Positions 27,276 through 34,690 of a DNA stretch of 64,000 nucleotides are shown piece after piece. The notes below the pieces were generated by a model. That model did no database searches. It saw nothing but the letters and a program-made list of their open reading frames with translations, and was not told the origin of the DNA. Where the stretch lies: contig JAFEDR010000009.1 in NCBI GenBank assembly GCA_018241525.1, forward strand, positions 496,001 to 560,000, written 5' to 3'. This DNA comes from Pseudomonadota bacterium (GTDB taxonomy: Bacteria; Pseudomonadota; Gammaproteobacteria; Steroidobacterales; Steroidobacteraceae). The position numbers were made by a program, and so were the translations under genes. Positions within the stretch are counted from its first letter, which is position 1. Every line of letters starts with the position of its first letter.

Positions 27276-28681
27276 CCGTCACGCGACGACGTGCGCTCGC
27301 GCTCGGCGCCGGTGCAGCGGGTGCGGCGCTCGTGGGCGCCGGCATCGTCCGGCAGCGACGTCTCGATCGCGAACCGCCGGCGCCGCCGGTCACAGACGGC
27401 GCCGGTCGGCTCCTCTGGCGCAACTGGTCCGGCATCCAGCTGAGCTACCCGGCGCTGCGGGCGGCACCGGCGTCCGAGGAGACGCTCGCCGAGCAACTGC
27501 GCAGCGCACCCGCGCCGATCCGGCCGGTCGGTGCCGGTCACTCGTTCACCGGCCTGGTCCCGACCGCGGGCACGCTGCTCTCCCTCGACGCACTGCACGG
27601 GGTGATCGACCGGGACGATGGGCTGCATCGCGCAACGGTATGGGCCGGCACGCGGCTCGGCGACCTCGGGCCCGCGCTGGTTGCGATCGGCCAGGAAATG
27701 CGCAGCCTGCCCGACATCAACAAGCAGTCGCTCGGTGGCGCGCTCGGTACGGGCACGCACGGCACCGGCGGCCGCTATCCGGCGATCCACGGCGACGTGC
27801 TGGCGTTTCGGCTGCTCACCCCCGGCGGCGACCTGCTCGATTGCAGCGCGACGAGTCATCCGGAGGTCTTCGCGGCCGCGCGCGTCGGACTCGGCGCGTT
27901 CGGCGTCATCACCCGCGTGACCCTGCAGAACCGGCCGTTGTCGCGCGTTCACAAGCGCGTCTACCTGCAGCCGCTGCCCGACGTGGCGCGCGAGTGGCCA
28001 GCGCTGACGGCCGCGCACGACAAGGTCGAGTTCTTCGCGTTCCCGTTCTCGGGCCTCGCGGCGGTGATCACGACCGACCCGACCGATGCACCGCTGCAGC
28101 CGCGTGGGCCCGACCAGGATACCGACACGTTGCTGAGCCTGAAGCGGTTGCGCGACCTGCTCGGGCCCGTGCCGGCCGTGCGCCGCTGGCTGACCGCCAA
28201 ACTGATGTCCGGCCTGCCGCCCGAGGAGTCAGTCGACGACAGCTGGAAGCTGCTGTCGAACGAGCGCCCGGTCCGCTTCAATGAAATGGAGTTCCACCTG
28301 CCGCGCGAACGGCAGATGCAGGCGCTGACCGAGGTGATGGCGATCATCGAGCGCGGGCATCACGAGGTGTTTTTCCCGCTCGAGGTCCGCTCCATTGCGC
28401 CGGACGACGCCTGGCTGTCCCCTTTCTACGGCCGGGAGTCAGGCTCGATCGCGGTCCATGCCTATTACAAGGACGACTACCAGCGGCTGTTCGCGGCGGT
28501 GGAGCCGGTGCTGCGGCGTCACGGCGGGCGGCCTCACTGGGGCAAGCTGCACACGCTGCGCGCACCCGACCTCGCGGCGCTCTATCCGCGCTGGCGCGAG
28601 GCCATGGAGGTCCGCCGCAGCCTCGACCCGGAGGGACGGATGCTGAACGACCACCTGCGCGCGCTGTTCGTCGATGGCTGA
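27272..28681 (+). CDS. Tat-exported FAD-linked sugar-1,4-lactone oxidase/dehydrogenase-like protein
   Basis: A 469-residue VAO-family flavoprotein. Residues 1-25 carry a Tat-like signal (TVTRRRALALG). The FAD domain has VGAGHSFTG, where His90 fits the covalent flavin ligand of aldonolactone oxidases, and SLGGALGTGTHGTGG. The C-terminal ALO domain ends with HWGKLHTL, typical of L-gulono/D-arabinono-lactone oxidases and alditol oxidases. The GTG at 27272 overlaps the cytochrome stop by 4 bases. With a cytochrome partner it may be a dehydrogenase rather than an oxygen-using oxidase. The substrate is unknown. Confidence 0.85.
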   Translation: MTVTRRRALALGAGAAGAALVGAGIVRQRRLDREPPAPPVTDGAGRLLWRNWSGIQLSYPALRAAPASEETLAEQLRSAPAPIRPVGAGHSFTGLVPTAGTLLSLDALHGVIDRDDGLHRATVWAGTRLGDLGPALVAIGQEMRSLPDINKQSLGGALGTGTHGTGGRYPAIHGDVLAFRLLTPGGDLLDCSATSHPEVFAAARVGLGAFGVITRVTLQNRPLSRVHKRVYLQPLPDVAREWPALTAAHDKVEFFAFPFSGLAAVITTDPTDAPLQPRGPDQDTDTLLSLKRLRDLLGPVPAVRRWLTAKLMSGLPPEESVDDSWKLLSNERPVRFNEMEFHLPRERQMQALTEVMAIIERGHHEVFFPLEVRSIAPDDAWLSPFYGRESGSIAVHAYYKDDYQRLFAAVEPVLRRHGGRPHWGKLHTLRAPDLAALYPRWREAMEVRRSLDPEGRMLNDHLRALFVDG

Positions 28682-29963
28682 CGAGTCACCGCGCCCACCG
28701 CGACTCACCCGCCGCCGCCTGCTGGCGGGTGGCGCGCTGGCCGCCGCGACCGCCGCCGTGCTGGGCCTCCGTCGCGGCGATCGCGGCGGCGCGCATGGTG
28801 CGTATTTTCTGGCTTTGTCGCGGGCACTGCGTGAAGCGGGGGTTGCGCGTCCCGCCCTCGTCATCGATCGGCGGCGACTCGACGCGAACGTCGATGCACT
28901 GACGCGCACCCTGTCCGGCAGTCGTCTCGGAACGCGCGTCGTCGTGAAGTCGCTGCCTTCGCGGCCGCTGATCGCCGCCGTCGCAGACCGGATCGGCACC
29001 CGGCGCCTGATGGTCTTCAACGGGCCGATGACGCTCGAGACCGCGCGCTTCCGGCCTGATGCCGACCTGCTGCTCGGCAAGCCGCTCGCGGCGGTCGAGG
29101 TCGCCGAGACCTGCGAGGCGCTGCAGGCGATCGAGGGCCCGGCCGCGCATCCCCAGTGGCTGGTCGACACGCCCGAGCGCATCCAGGCCTATGCCGCCAT
29201 CGCCCGCGACCGTTCGCAGCGCCTCCGGATCAGCGTCGAGATCGACGTCGGCTTGCATCGCGGCGGCTTCGCGTCGGTCGCCGACCTGGCCGGCGGCCTG
29301 GATCTGATCCGCGCTTCCCCGGGCCTCGAGTTCGCCGGGCTCATGGGCTACGACCCGCACGTGCCGCGGGCACCGAGCCCGGAGCGGGCGTACGCGTCGG
29401 TGGAGCGACGCTATCGCGAATCGGTCGACGTCGTTCGCGAGCGCTTCGGTGGCGACCTCTCCGGGTACACGTTCAACACGGCCGGCAGCCCGACCTACGC
29501 GCTGCACGTGCGCGACCCGAATGCCACCGAGGTGGCGGTCGGATCGGCCTTCGTGAAGCCCAGGGACTTTGACCTCGCGACGCTCGCGCACCACGAACCT
29601 GCCGCGTTCATCGCGACGCCCGTCCTGAAGGCGCTCGACCACCTGCAGATCCCGGGCATCGAGCCGCTCGCGGGCGTGATGACGTTCTTCGACGCCAACG
29701 CCGAACGCGCGTTCTTCATCCACGGAGGACACTGGCTCGCCGAGCCTGAATCGCCGCCGGGGCTCGAGTTCAACGGGCTGTTCGGGCGCTCGAGCAATCA
29801 GGAGCTGCTGACCGGGTCGCGCTCGGTCCACCTGCGGCCGGACGACTACGTGTTCTTCCGGCCGACGCAGTCCGAGGCAATACTGCTGCAGTTCGGTGAC
29901 CTGCTGGTCTTCGACGGCGAGCGGATCTCCGAGCGCTGGCCAACCTACCCGGTGTCCGCGTAG
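28674..29963 (+). CDS. Tat-exported fold-III PLP enzyme, D-threonine aldolase/D-serine dehydratase-like, with altered metal site
   Basis: A 429-residue alanine-racemase-fold protein. The Tat signal is LTRRRLLAGGALAAA (11-25). The PLP-binding Lys is probably Lys92 in VVVKSLPS. YDPHVP and FNTAGSPTY, later the last domain with YVFFRPTQSEAI and ISERW, place it in the DSD1/D-threonine aldolase family. That family binds a metal with His-x-Cys or His-x-Asp after a Pro; here the aligned residues appear to be Gln399 and Glu401. It overlaps the flavoprotein gene by 8 bases. Export of a PLP enzyme is unusual. Reaction unknown. Confidence 0.78.
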   Translation: MADESPRPPRLTRRRLLAGGALAAATAAVLGLRRGDRGGAHGAYFLALSRALREAGVARPALVIDRRRLDANVDALTRTLSGSRLGTRVVVKSLPSRPLIAAVADRIGTRRLMVFNGPMTLETARFRPDADLLLGKPLAAVEVAETCEALQAIEGPAAHPQWLVDTPERIQAYAAIARDRSQRLRISVEIDVGLHRGGFASVADLAGGLDLIRASPGLEFAGLMGYDPHVPRAPSPERAYASVERRYRESVDVVRERFGGDLSGYTFNTAGSPTYALHVRDPNATEVAVGSAFVKPRDFDLATLAHHEPAAFIATPVLKALDHLQIPGIEPLAGVMTFFDANAERAFFIHGGHWLAEPESPPGLEFNGLFGRSSNQELLTGSRSVHLRPDDYVFFRPTQSEAILLQFGDLLVFDGERISERWPTYPVSA

Positions 29964-30028
29964 GCGCCGGCGATCGGTGCAAGGGAGCGCGGCGCTGCGG
30001 CTACACTACGCGCTCGGCCCCCCGACGG

Positions 30029-32164
30029 ATGGTCATGCGTATCTCCATCGACTCTCCCCCTGCGCGCGACCGGTGGTGGCTGCTGGCGCCGCTCGCGCTA
30101 TGCGCCGTGGCGGCTCTGGCGGATCCCGCGCCCGCGGGCGACCTCGACGAGATCGTGGTCTCGGCGACGCGCCGGGCCGAGCCCAGCCAGCGGCTCCCGG
30201 CCTCGATCGACCGGTTGTCGGCCGCGCAGCTCCGCGAAGGACAGCTGGGGGTCAATCTCTCCGAGACCCTGGCGGCCGTCCCCGGGATCTCGGTGCAGAA
30301 TCGCCAGAACTACGCCCAGGACCTGCAATTGTCGGTACGGGGCTTTGGCGCGCGCTCGAGCTTCGGCGTTCGCGGCGTGCGGCTGTACGCCGACGGCATT
30401 CCCGGCACCATGCCGGACGGCCAAGGCCAGTTCTCACACTTCGATCTCGGCTCCGCCGAGCATATCGAGGTACTGCGCGGCCCGTTCTCGGCCCTGTACG
30501 GCAACTCGTCGGGCGGCGTGATATCGATCTACACCGAGGATCCGGGTAGCGCGCCGCTGCTGACGGCGAGCGCCGTCGCCGGCAGCCTCGGGACCGACCG
30601 ACTGGCGCTCAAGTTCGCCGACGCCTTCGCCGGCGGCGGCATTCTCGTGGACGTCGCGCATTTCGACACCGACGGCTTCCGCGACCACAGCCGCGCGGAA
30701 CGCGACACGGCGAACGCGAAGCTCCGGCTCGAGCTCGGCGCCGGCACCACGCTGACGGTGATCGGCAACGCCATCGAGACGCCGTTCGTGCAGGATCCGC
30801 TCGGACTGACGCGCGCGCAGATGCAGGCAGATCCGCATCAGGCCGGCAGCAACGCGCTTGCCTACAACACGCGCAAGAGCCTCGCCCAGCAGCAGGTAGG
30901 CGCGACGCTGACGACCGCCGTGAGTCCCGGCAACGACCTGGTGGCGACGGTCTACGCGGGGCACCGAGCGACCACCCAGTTCCAGGCCATCCTTGCGAGT
31001 GTCGAGGCCAATCCGCTTCACCCCGGCGGCGTGATCGACCTGGGTCGCGAGTATCGCGGCGGCGACGCGCATTGGATCGCCCGGTTCGAACCGGGCGGCA
31101 CGCCGCTGACCGTGACCGTGGGCGCTAGCGTCGACGGGCTCGACGAGGATCGGCACGGTTACCTGAACTTCGTCGGCAGCGAACTCGGCGTCATCGGCGC
31201 CCTGCGCCGCGACGAACGCAATCGCGTGCTCGCCACCGACGAGTACCTGCAGGCGGAGTGGGATCCGACCGCGCGCTGGCGGGTGATCGCCGGTCTGCGC
31301 CACAACGACATCTCGATAGACTCGCGTGACGAGACGGGCGCACGATCTCCGAGCGAGCTGCAGTACGCGGATACCGACCCGGTGGTCGGGGTCACCTTCG
31401 CACTGACGCCGGCGGTGCATGCATACGCATCCTACGGTCGGGGCTTCGAGACGCCGACGCTCAATGATCTCGCGTACCGCTCGACGGACGGCTCGCTGCC
31501 GGGCCTGAACCTCGGGCTCAAGGCCGCCACCAGCGACAACTACGAGCTCGGCCTCAAGGTCGCGCATGGCCGCTGGCGGGCCAATGCCGCCGCCTTCTAC
31601 ATCGCGACGCACAATGAGCTGGCGGTCCAGGCGAGCTCGGGCGGGCGGCAGGTGTTCGAGAACATCGATCGCAGCGAGCGGCGCGGCGGCGAGCTCGAGT
31701 GGTCCGCGGACTGGGCGGCGGGATTCGAGTCTCGCCTCGCCTTCACATCCATCCGGGCCGTCACGGCGGCGCCGTACCGTTCCTGTGCGGGCACGCCGTG
31801 CACGCCGGTGCTGATTCCGTCCGGCAACAGGCTGCCGGCGGTTCCCGCAAACGCGGTGTATGCCGCGCTCGGCTGGCGGGCTCCGGGGGTCGGCTTCCGG
31901 GCCACCGCCGAGACCGTGGGGCGCTCGCGCATCTACGTGGATGACCGCAACATCGACAGCGCGGCGGGCTACTGGTCAACCAACCTGCGCGCCGGCTTCG
32001 AGCAGGCGCGTGCCTCGTGGAAGCTCGCGGAAACGCTGCGAGTGGACAACGTGACGGACCGTCGCTACGCGGGCACGATCATCGTCAACGAATCGAACGG
32101 TCGCTATTTCGAGCCCGATCCGGGCCGCACCTACTACCTGCTGCTGACCGCATCGTTCCGCTGA
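30029..32164 (+). CDS. TonB-dependent outer membrane receptor (FecA/siderophore type)
   Basis: A 711-residue receptor. It has a signal peptide (to about residue 33), a TonB-box-like DLDEIVVSATR, a plug domain with SVRGFGARSSFGVRGVRLYADGI and EVLRGPFSALYGNSSGGVI, then a beta-barrel ending in LLLTASFR. An ATG at 30035 is an alternative start. A TACACT box at 30002-30007 could be a -10 element. Transported compound unknown; no regulator is next to it. The acetylpolyamine deacetylase gene follows after 93 bases. Confidence 0.93.
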   Translation: MVMRISIDSPPARDRWWLLAPLALCAVAALADPAPAGDLDEIVVSATRRAEPSQRLPASIDRLSAAQLREGQLGVNLSETLAAVPGISVQNRQNYAQDLQLSVRGFGARSSFGVRGVRLYADGIPGTMPDGQGQFSHFDLGSAEHIEVLRGPFSALYGNSSGGVISIYTEDPGSAPLLTASAVAGSLGTDRLALKFADAFAGGGILVDVAHFDTDGFRDHSRAERDTANAKLRLELGAGTTLTVIGNAIETPFVQDPLGLTRAQMQADPHQAGSNALAYNTRKSLAQQQVGATLTTAVSPGNDLVATVYAGHRATTQFQAILASVEANPLHPGGVIDLGREYRGGDAHWIARFEPGGTPLTVTVGASVDGLDEDRHGYLNFVGSELGVIGALRRDERNRVLATDEYLQAEWDPTARWRVIAGLRHNDISIDSRDETGARSPSELQYADTDPVVGVTFALTPAVHAYASYGRGFETPTLNDLAYRSTDGSLPGLNLGLKAATSDNYELGLKVAHGRWRANAAAFYIATHNELAVQASSGGRQVFENIDRSERRGGELEWSADWAAGFESRLAFTSIRAVTAAPYRSCAGTPCTPVLIPSGNRLPAVPANAVYAALGWRAPGVGFRATAETVGRSRIYVDDRNIDSAAGYWSTNLRAGFEQARASWKLAETLRVDNVTDRRYAGTIIVNESNGRYFEPDPGRTYYLLLTASFR

Positions 32165-32257
32165 CCCTGGCGGTCGCAGGTCGCGATGCGGACCCGGTGC
32201 TAGACTGCTCGGACACGCCGGCCGCCCGATTCCGCCGGCAATTGCGCGGAGAGCCCG

Positions 32258-33286
32258 ATGATCACCGTCTTCAGTGATGCGCATCGGCTGCGCAATGCCC
32301 GTACCGAGCTTCACGCGGGACTCCTGGTCACGCCGCACGAGTGTCCGGAGCGTGCAAGCTTCGTGCTGGATCGCGTTCGTGCCGTCGGGCTCGGCGAGGT
32401 GATCGCGCCGGCGAGCTACGGACTCGAGCCGGTGCTCAGGGTTCACGATGCGGGTTTCGTCGATTTCCTGTCGACGGCGGCAGAGGAATGGGCGGCGACC
32501 GGCAGTCGCGGCGAGGCGATCCCCGACTGCTGGCCGGCACGGCGGATGACCCAGCGGCGCCCGACGAGTATCGCCGGCAAGCTCGGCTACTACGCGATGG
32601 CCGGCGAGACTTCCATCACGCCGGGAACGTGGCAGGCGGCCCGCGCCGCGGCAGACGTCGCGCTGACGGCGGCTGATCGCCTCGTTCGCGGCGATCGGGC
32701 CGCGTTCGGCCTCTGTCGACCGCCGGGGCACCACGCGGCCCGCGACCTCTACGGCGGCTACTGCTTCCTGAACAACGCCGCGATCGCTGCGCAGTACCTG
32801 CGCGACCACGGCTGCCAGCGCGTCGCCGTGCTCGACGTTGACTTCCACCACGGCAATGGCACGCAAGACATCTTCTACGAACGTGCCGACGTGCTGTTCG
32901 TCTCGCTGCACGGCGATCCGGCCGACGCGTTCCCGTATTTCTCCGGATATGCCGACGAGGCCGGCACGGGCGCCGGTACCGGATTCACGCTCAACTTACC
33001 GCTGCCGCGTGCGACCGCGTTCGATCGCTGGTCCGAGGCGCTCGCGTCGGGACTCACGCGAATCCGCGAGTTCCGTGCCGATGCGATCGTCGTCTCGCTC
33101 GGCGTCGACACCTTCGCCGGCGACCCGATCAGCTTCTTCCGGCTGCAATCCGCCGACTTCGCGTCCTACGGCCGGATGATTGCTGCCTGCGGCCTGCCGA
33201 CGATGTTCGTGCTGGAGGGCGGCTATGCCGTGGCGGAGGTCGGCGTGAATGTCGTCAACGTGCTGACCGGGTTCGAGCAGCCGTGA
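32258..33286 (+). CDS. aphA: Acetylpolyamine amidohydrolase (histone deacetylase family)
   Basis: A 342-residue zinc hydrolase that removes acetyl groups from acetylated polyamines such as N-acetylputrescine. The start MITVFSDAHRLRNARTEL and the insert PDCWPARRM follow the bacterial acetylpolyamine amidohydrolase pattern. Active-site motifs are CRPPGHHA, DVDFHHGNGTQDIFY (zinc ligands Asp and His) and SLGVDTFAGDP (third ligand). GGAGAG lies 5 bases before the ATG. The next gene overlaps its stop by 4 bases. A DAO-type amine oxidase and an aromatic amine dehydrogenase at the other end of the window also use amines. Confidence 0.92.
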   Translation: MITVFSDAHRLRNARTELHAGLLVTPHECPERASFVLDRVRAVGLGEVIAPASYGLEPVLRVHDAGFVDFLSTAAEEWAATGSRGEAIPDCWPARRMTQRRPTSIAGKLGYYAMAGETSITPGTWQAARAAADVALTAADRLVRGDRAAFGLCRPPGHHAARDLYGGYCFLNNAAIAAQYLRDHGCQRVAVLDVDFHHGNGTQDIFYERADVLFVSLHGDPADAFPYFSGYADEAGTGAGTGFTLNLPLPRATAFDRWSEALASGLTRIREFRADAIVVSLGVDTFAGDPISFFRLQSADFASYGRMIAACGLPTMFVLEGGYAVAEVGVNVVNVLTGFEQP

Positions 33287-33819
33287 CCTCGGCGGCGGCA
33301 TGCCGCACCGCGGTCGTCGCGTGGCTCGGCAGTGCGTTGGTTGCAATGCCGGCCGCGGTCGCACAGAACGTCACCCCCGCGACCAGCGCCGACCATGCGA
33401 TCGTCACCCGGACGCGCGCGGCCATCGATGAGATTCACCGCTTCGAGCTCGTGGCCGCAGCGATCGCAAAGCGCTGCCAGGATCCGGTGACCGGCGCCTA
33501 TCAGGACTGGCGGGAAGAATTCGATGTCGACCTCAAGCGCGTGCAGGCGCTGGACAGGGCGCTGCAGAAGCGCGCACCGGCGACACCGCCAGACATCACC
33601 GCTGACGCGCGGCTCGCCCCTTTTGCGGAGGCGGAGGGGCAGGTTCTCTATTCGCGCTGCCTTCGCTGGAGCACGCTGCTGATCCAGCACGAGTCGCCGC
33701 TGCGGGCGGCTCTCCTCGCGGAGTTCGCCAAGGTGCACGACGACGAGGCCGAGTTCAGGCGAATCGTCGCCGATGACGCTCGCTGGCACGCCGCCGAGGC
33801 GGCCAACTCGCCACGCTAG
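33283..33819 (+). CDS. Secreted protein of unknown function
   Basis: A 178-residue protein with a signal peptide (cleavage likely after AVAQ, near residue 28). The remainder is mostly helical and charged, with two Cys (in AKRCQD and YSRCLRW) that could form a disulfide. I do not recognise the family. The GTG start overlaps the TGA of the acetylpolyamine amidohydrolase gene by 4 bases, so they are translated together. Its stop touches the stop of the convergent TetR gene with no base between. Confidence 0.7.
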   Translation: MTSAAACRTAVVAWLGSALVAMPAAVAQNVTPATSADHAIVTRTRAAIDEIHRFELVAAAIAKRCQDPVTGAYQDWREEFDVDLKRVQALDRALQKRAPATPPDITADARLAPFAEAEGQVLYSRCLRWSTLLIQHESPLRAALLAEFAKVHDDEAEFRRIVADDARWHAAEAANSPR

Positions 33820-34506
33820 CTAACGTGCCCGGCCGGCCCTCGATCGGCCCGGGTGCCGTGCGGACGTCGCGGCGCGCGGGCGGAGCTTCTGGCCGAAGTA
33901 CTGCGTCAGGAACCCGATGGCGGCCTCCTTGGCGAGGCGCACATAGGCCGGGGTCAGCCGCCCGTGCTCGAGCATGGACGCCGTGAAAGCGGTATCGACA
34001 AGCTCGGTGGCGACGTAGGCTACGCGTTGCTTGCCGGAGAAGGACGGTGCAAAGAACCGCTCCTCGGTCACCCGCAGCGCAAATCCCGCCCGCTCGCGAT
34101 CCGCGTCCCGGTCGAGCCGCTTGATCTGGGGTGGCGTCTCACCGCCGATCGCGAGCTTGGCGCCCACCGGGTTGCGACGGTGGTAACGGGCCGCGCGATC
34201 GATCAGGCAGTTGACGATGGCCTGCCACGAACGCGACTCCGCCGGTCGCAGCGGCTGCATCAGTGCCGCGTCCATTCCCACGCGGTGCGCCCCGAGCAGC
34301 GCCCGGTAGATCGCATCGAGATCAGGATAGAAGTAGTGCGCCGAACTCGGCGGCAGTCCGGCCCGGGCGCATACGGCCGCGTAGGTCACCTGCGCCAGAG
34401 AACCGCGGGCGATCAGCTCACAGGCAGCCTGCAGCAGGCGCTCGCGGCGGCGATCGCCCCGGCGCTGGGTGCGTCGCGCCGGACTGGCGCGTCGCGCGGT
34501 CATCAT
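33820..34506 (-). CDS. TetR/AcrR-family transcriptional regulator
   Basis: A 228-residue repressor-type protein. The N-terminal helix-turn-helix is in RERLLQAACELIARG followed by TYAAVCARAGLPPSSAHYYF-like residues (about 22-62). The C-terminal ligand-binding domain is not similar to any subgroup I can name. The start at 34506 has GGGGAG six bases upstream. It diverges from the TonB receptor operon (start 34691), and a palindrome next to that operon's promoter is a likely target. It probably controls the receptor-cytochrome locus and itself. Confidence 0.88.
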   Translation of the reverse strand: MMTARRASPARRTQRRGDRRRERLLQAACELIARGSLAQVTYAAVCARAGLPPSSAHYFYPDLDAIYRALLGAHRVGMDAALMQPLRPAESRSWQAIVNCLIDRAARYHRRNPVGAKLAIGGETPPQIKRLDRDADRERAGFALRVTEERFFAPSFSGKQRVAYVATELVDTAFTASMLEHGRLTPAYVRLAKEAAIGFLTQYFGQKLRPRAATSARHPGRSRAGRAR

Positions 34507-34563
34507 CAGGTTCTCCCCTACCAAATCGTCCGCAAAGTGTAGCCGGCACCGCGCCCGCGCGAA

Positions 34564-34581
34564 ACTCGGGGGTCGCCGAGT
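34564..34581. promoter_or_regulatory. Candidate TetR operator, ACTCGG-N6-CCGAGT
   Basis: An 18-base inverted repeat with perfect six-base arms. It lies between the divergent TetR gene and the TonB receptor operon, ending 5 bases before the -35 box at 34587. That position suits a repressor that blocks RNA polymerase at both promoters. Confidence 0.5.
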
Positions 34582-34586
34582 CTTGG

Positions 34587-34615
34587 ATGACAACCCGGCC
34601 CCGCCCGGGTATAAC
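34587..34615 (+). promoter_or_regulatory. Sigma-70-type promoter of the receptor-cytochrome operon
   Basis: ATGACA at 34587-34592 (five of six to consensus TTGACA) and TATAAC at 34610-34615 (five of six to TATAAT) are separated by exactly 17 bases. Transcription would start near 34622, about 70 bases before the TTG start at 34691. The leader contains GC-rich repeats (around 34622-34660) able to fold. Confidence 0.65.
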
Positions 34616-34690
34616 GGGCGCGGCGCCTGCAGGGCGGCGCCTTTAGGCGGCAGGCCCCACCGGCCCCGCCGTACGACAGGGGGGACTATC

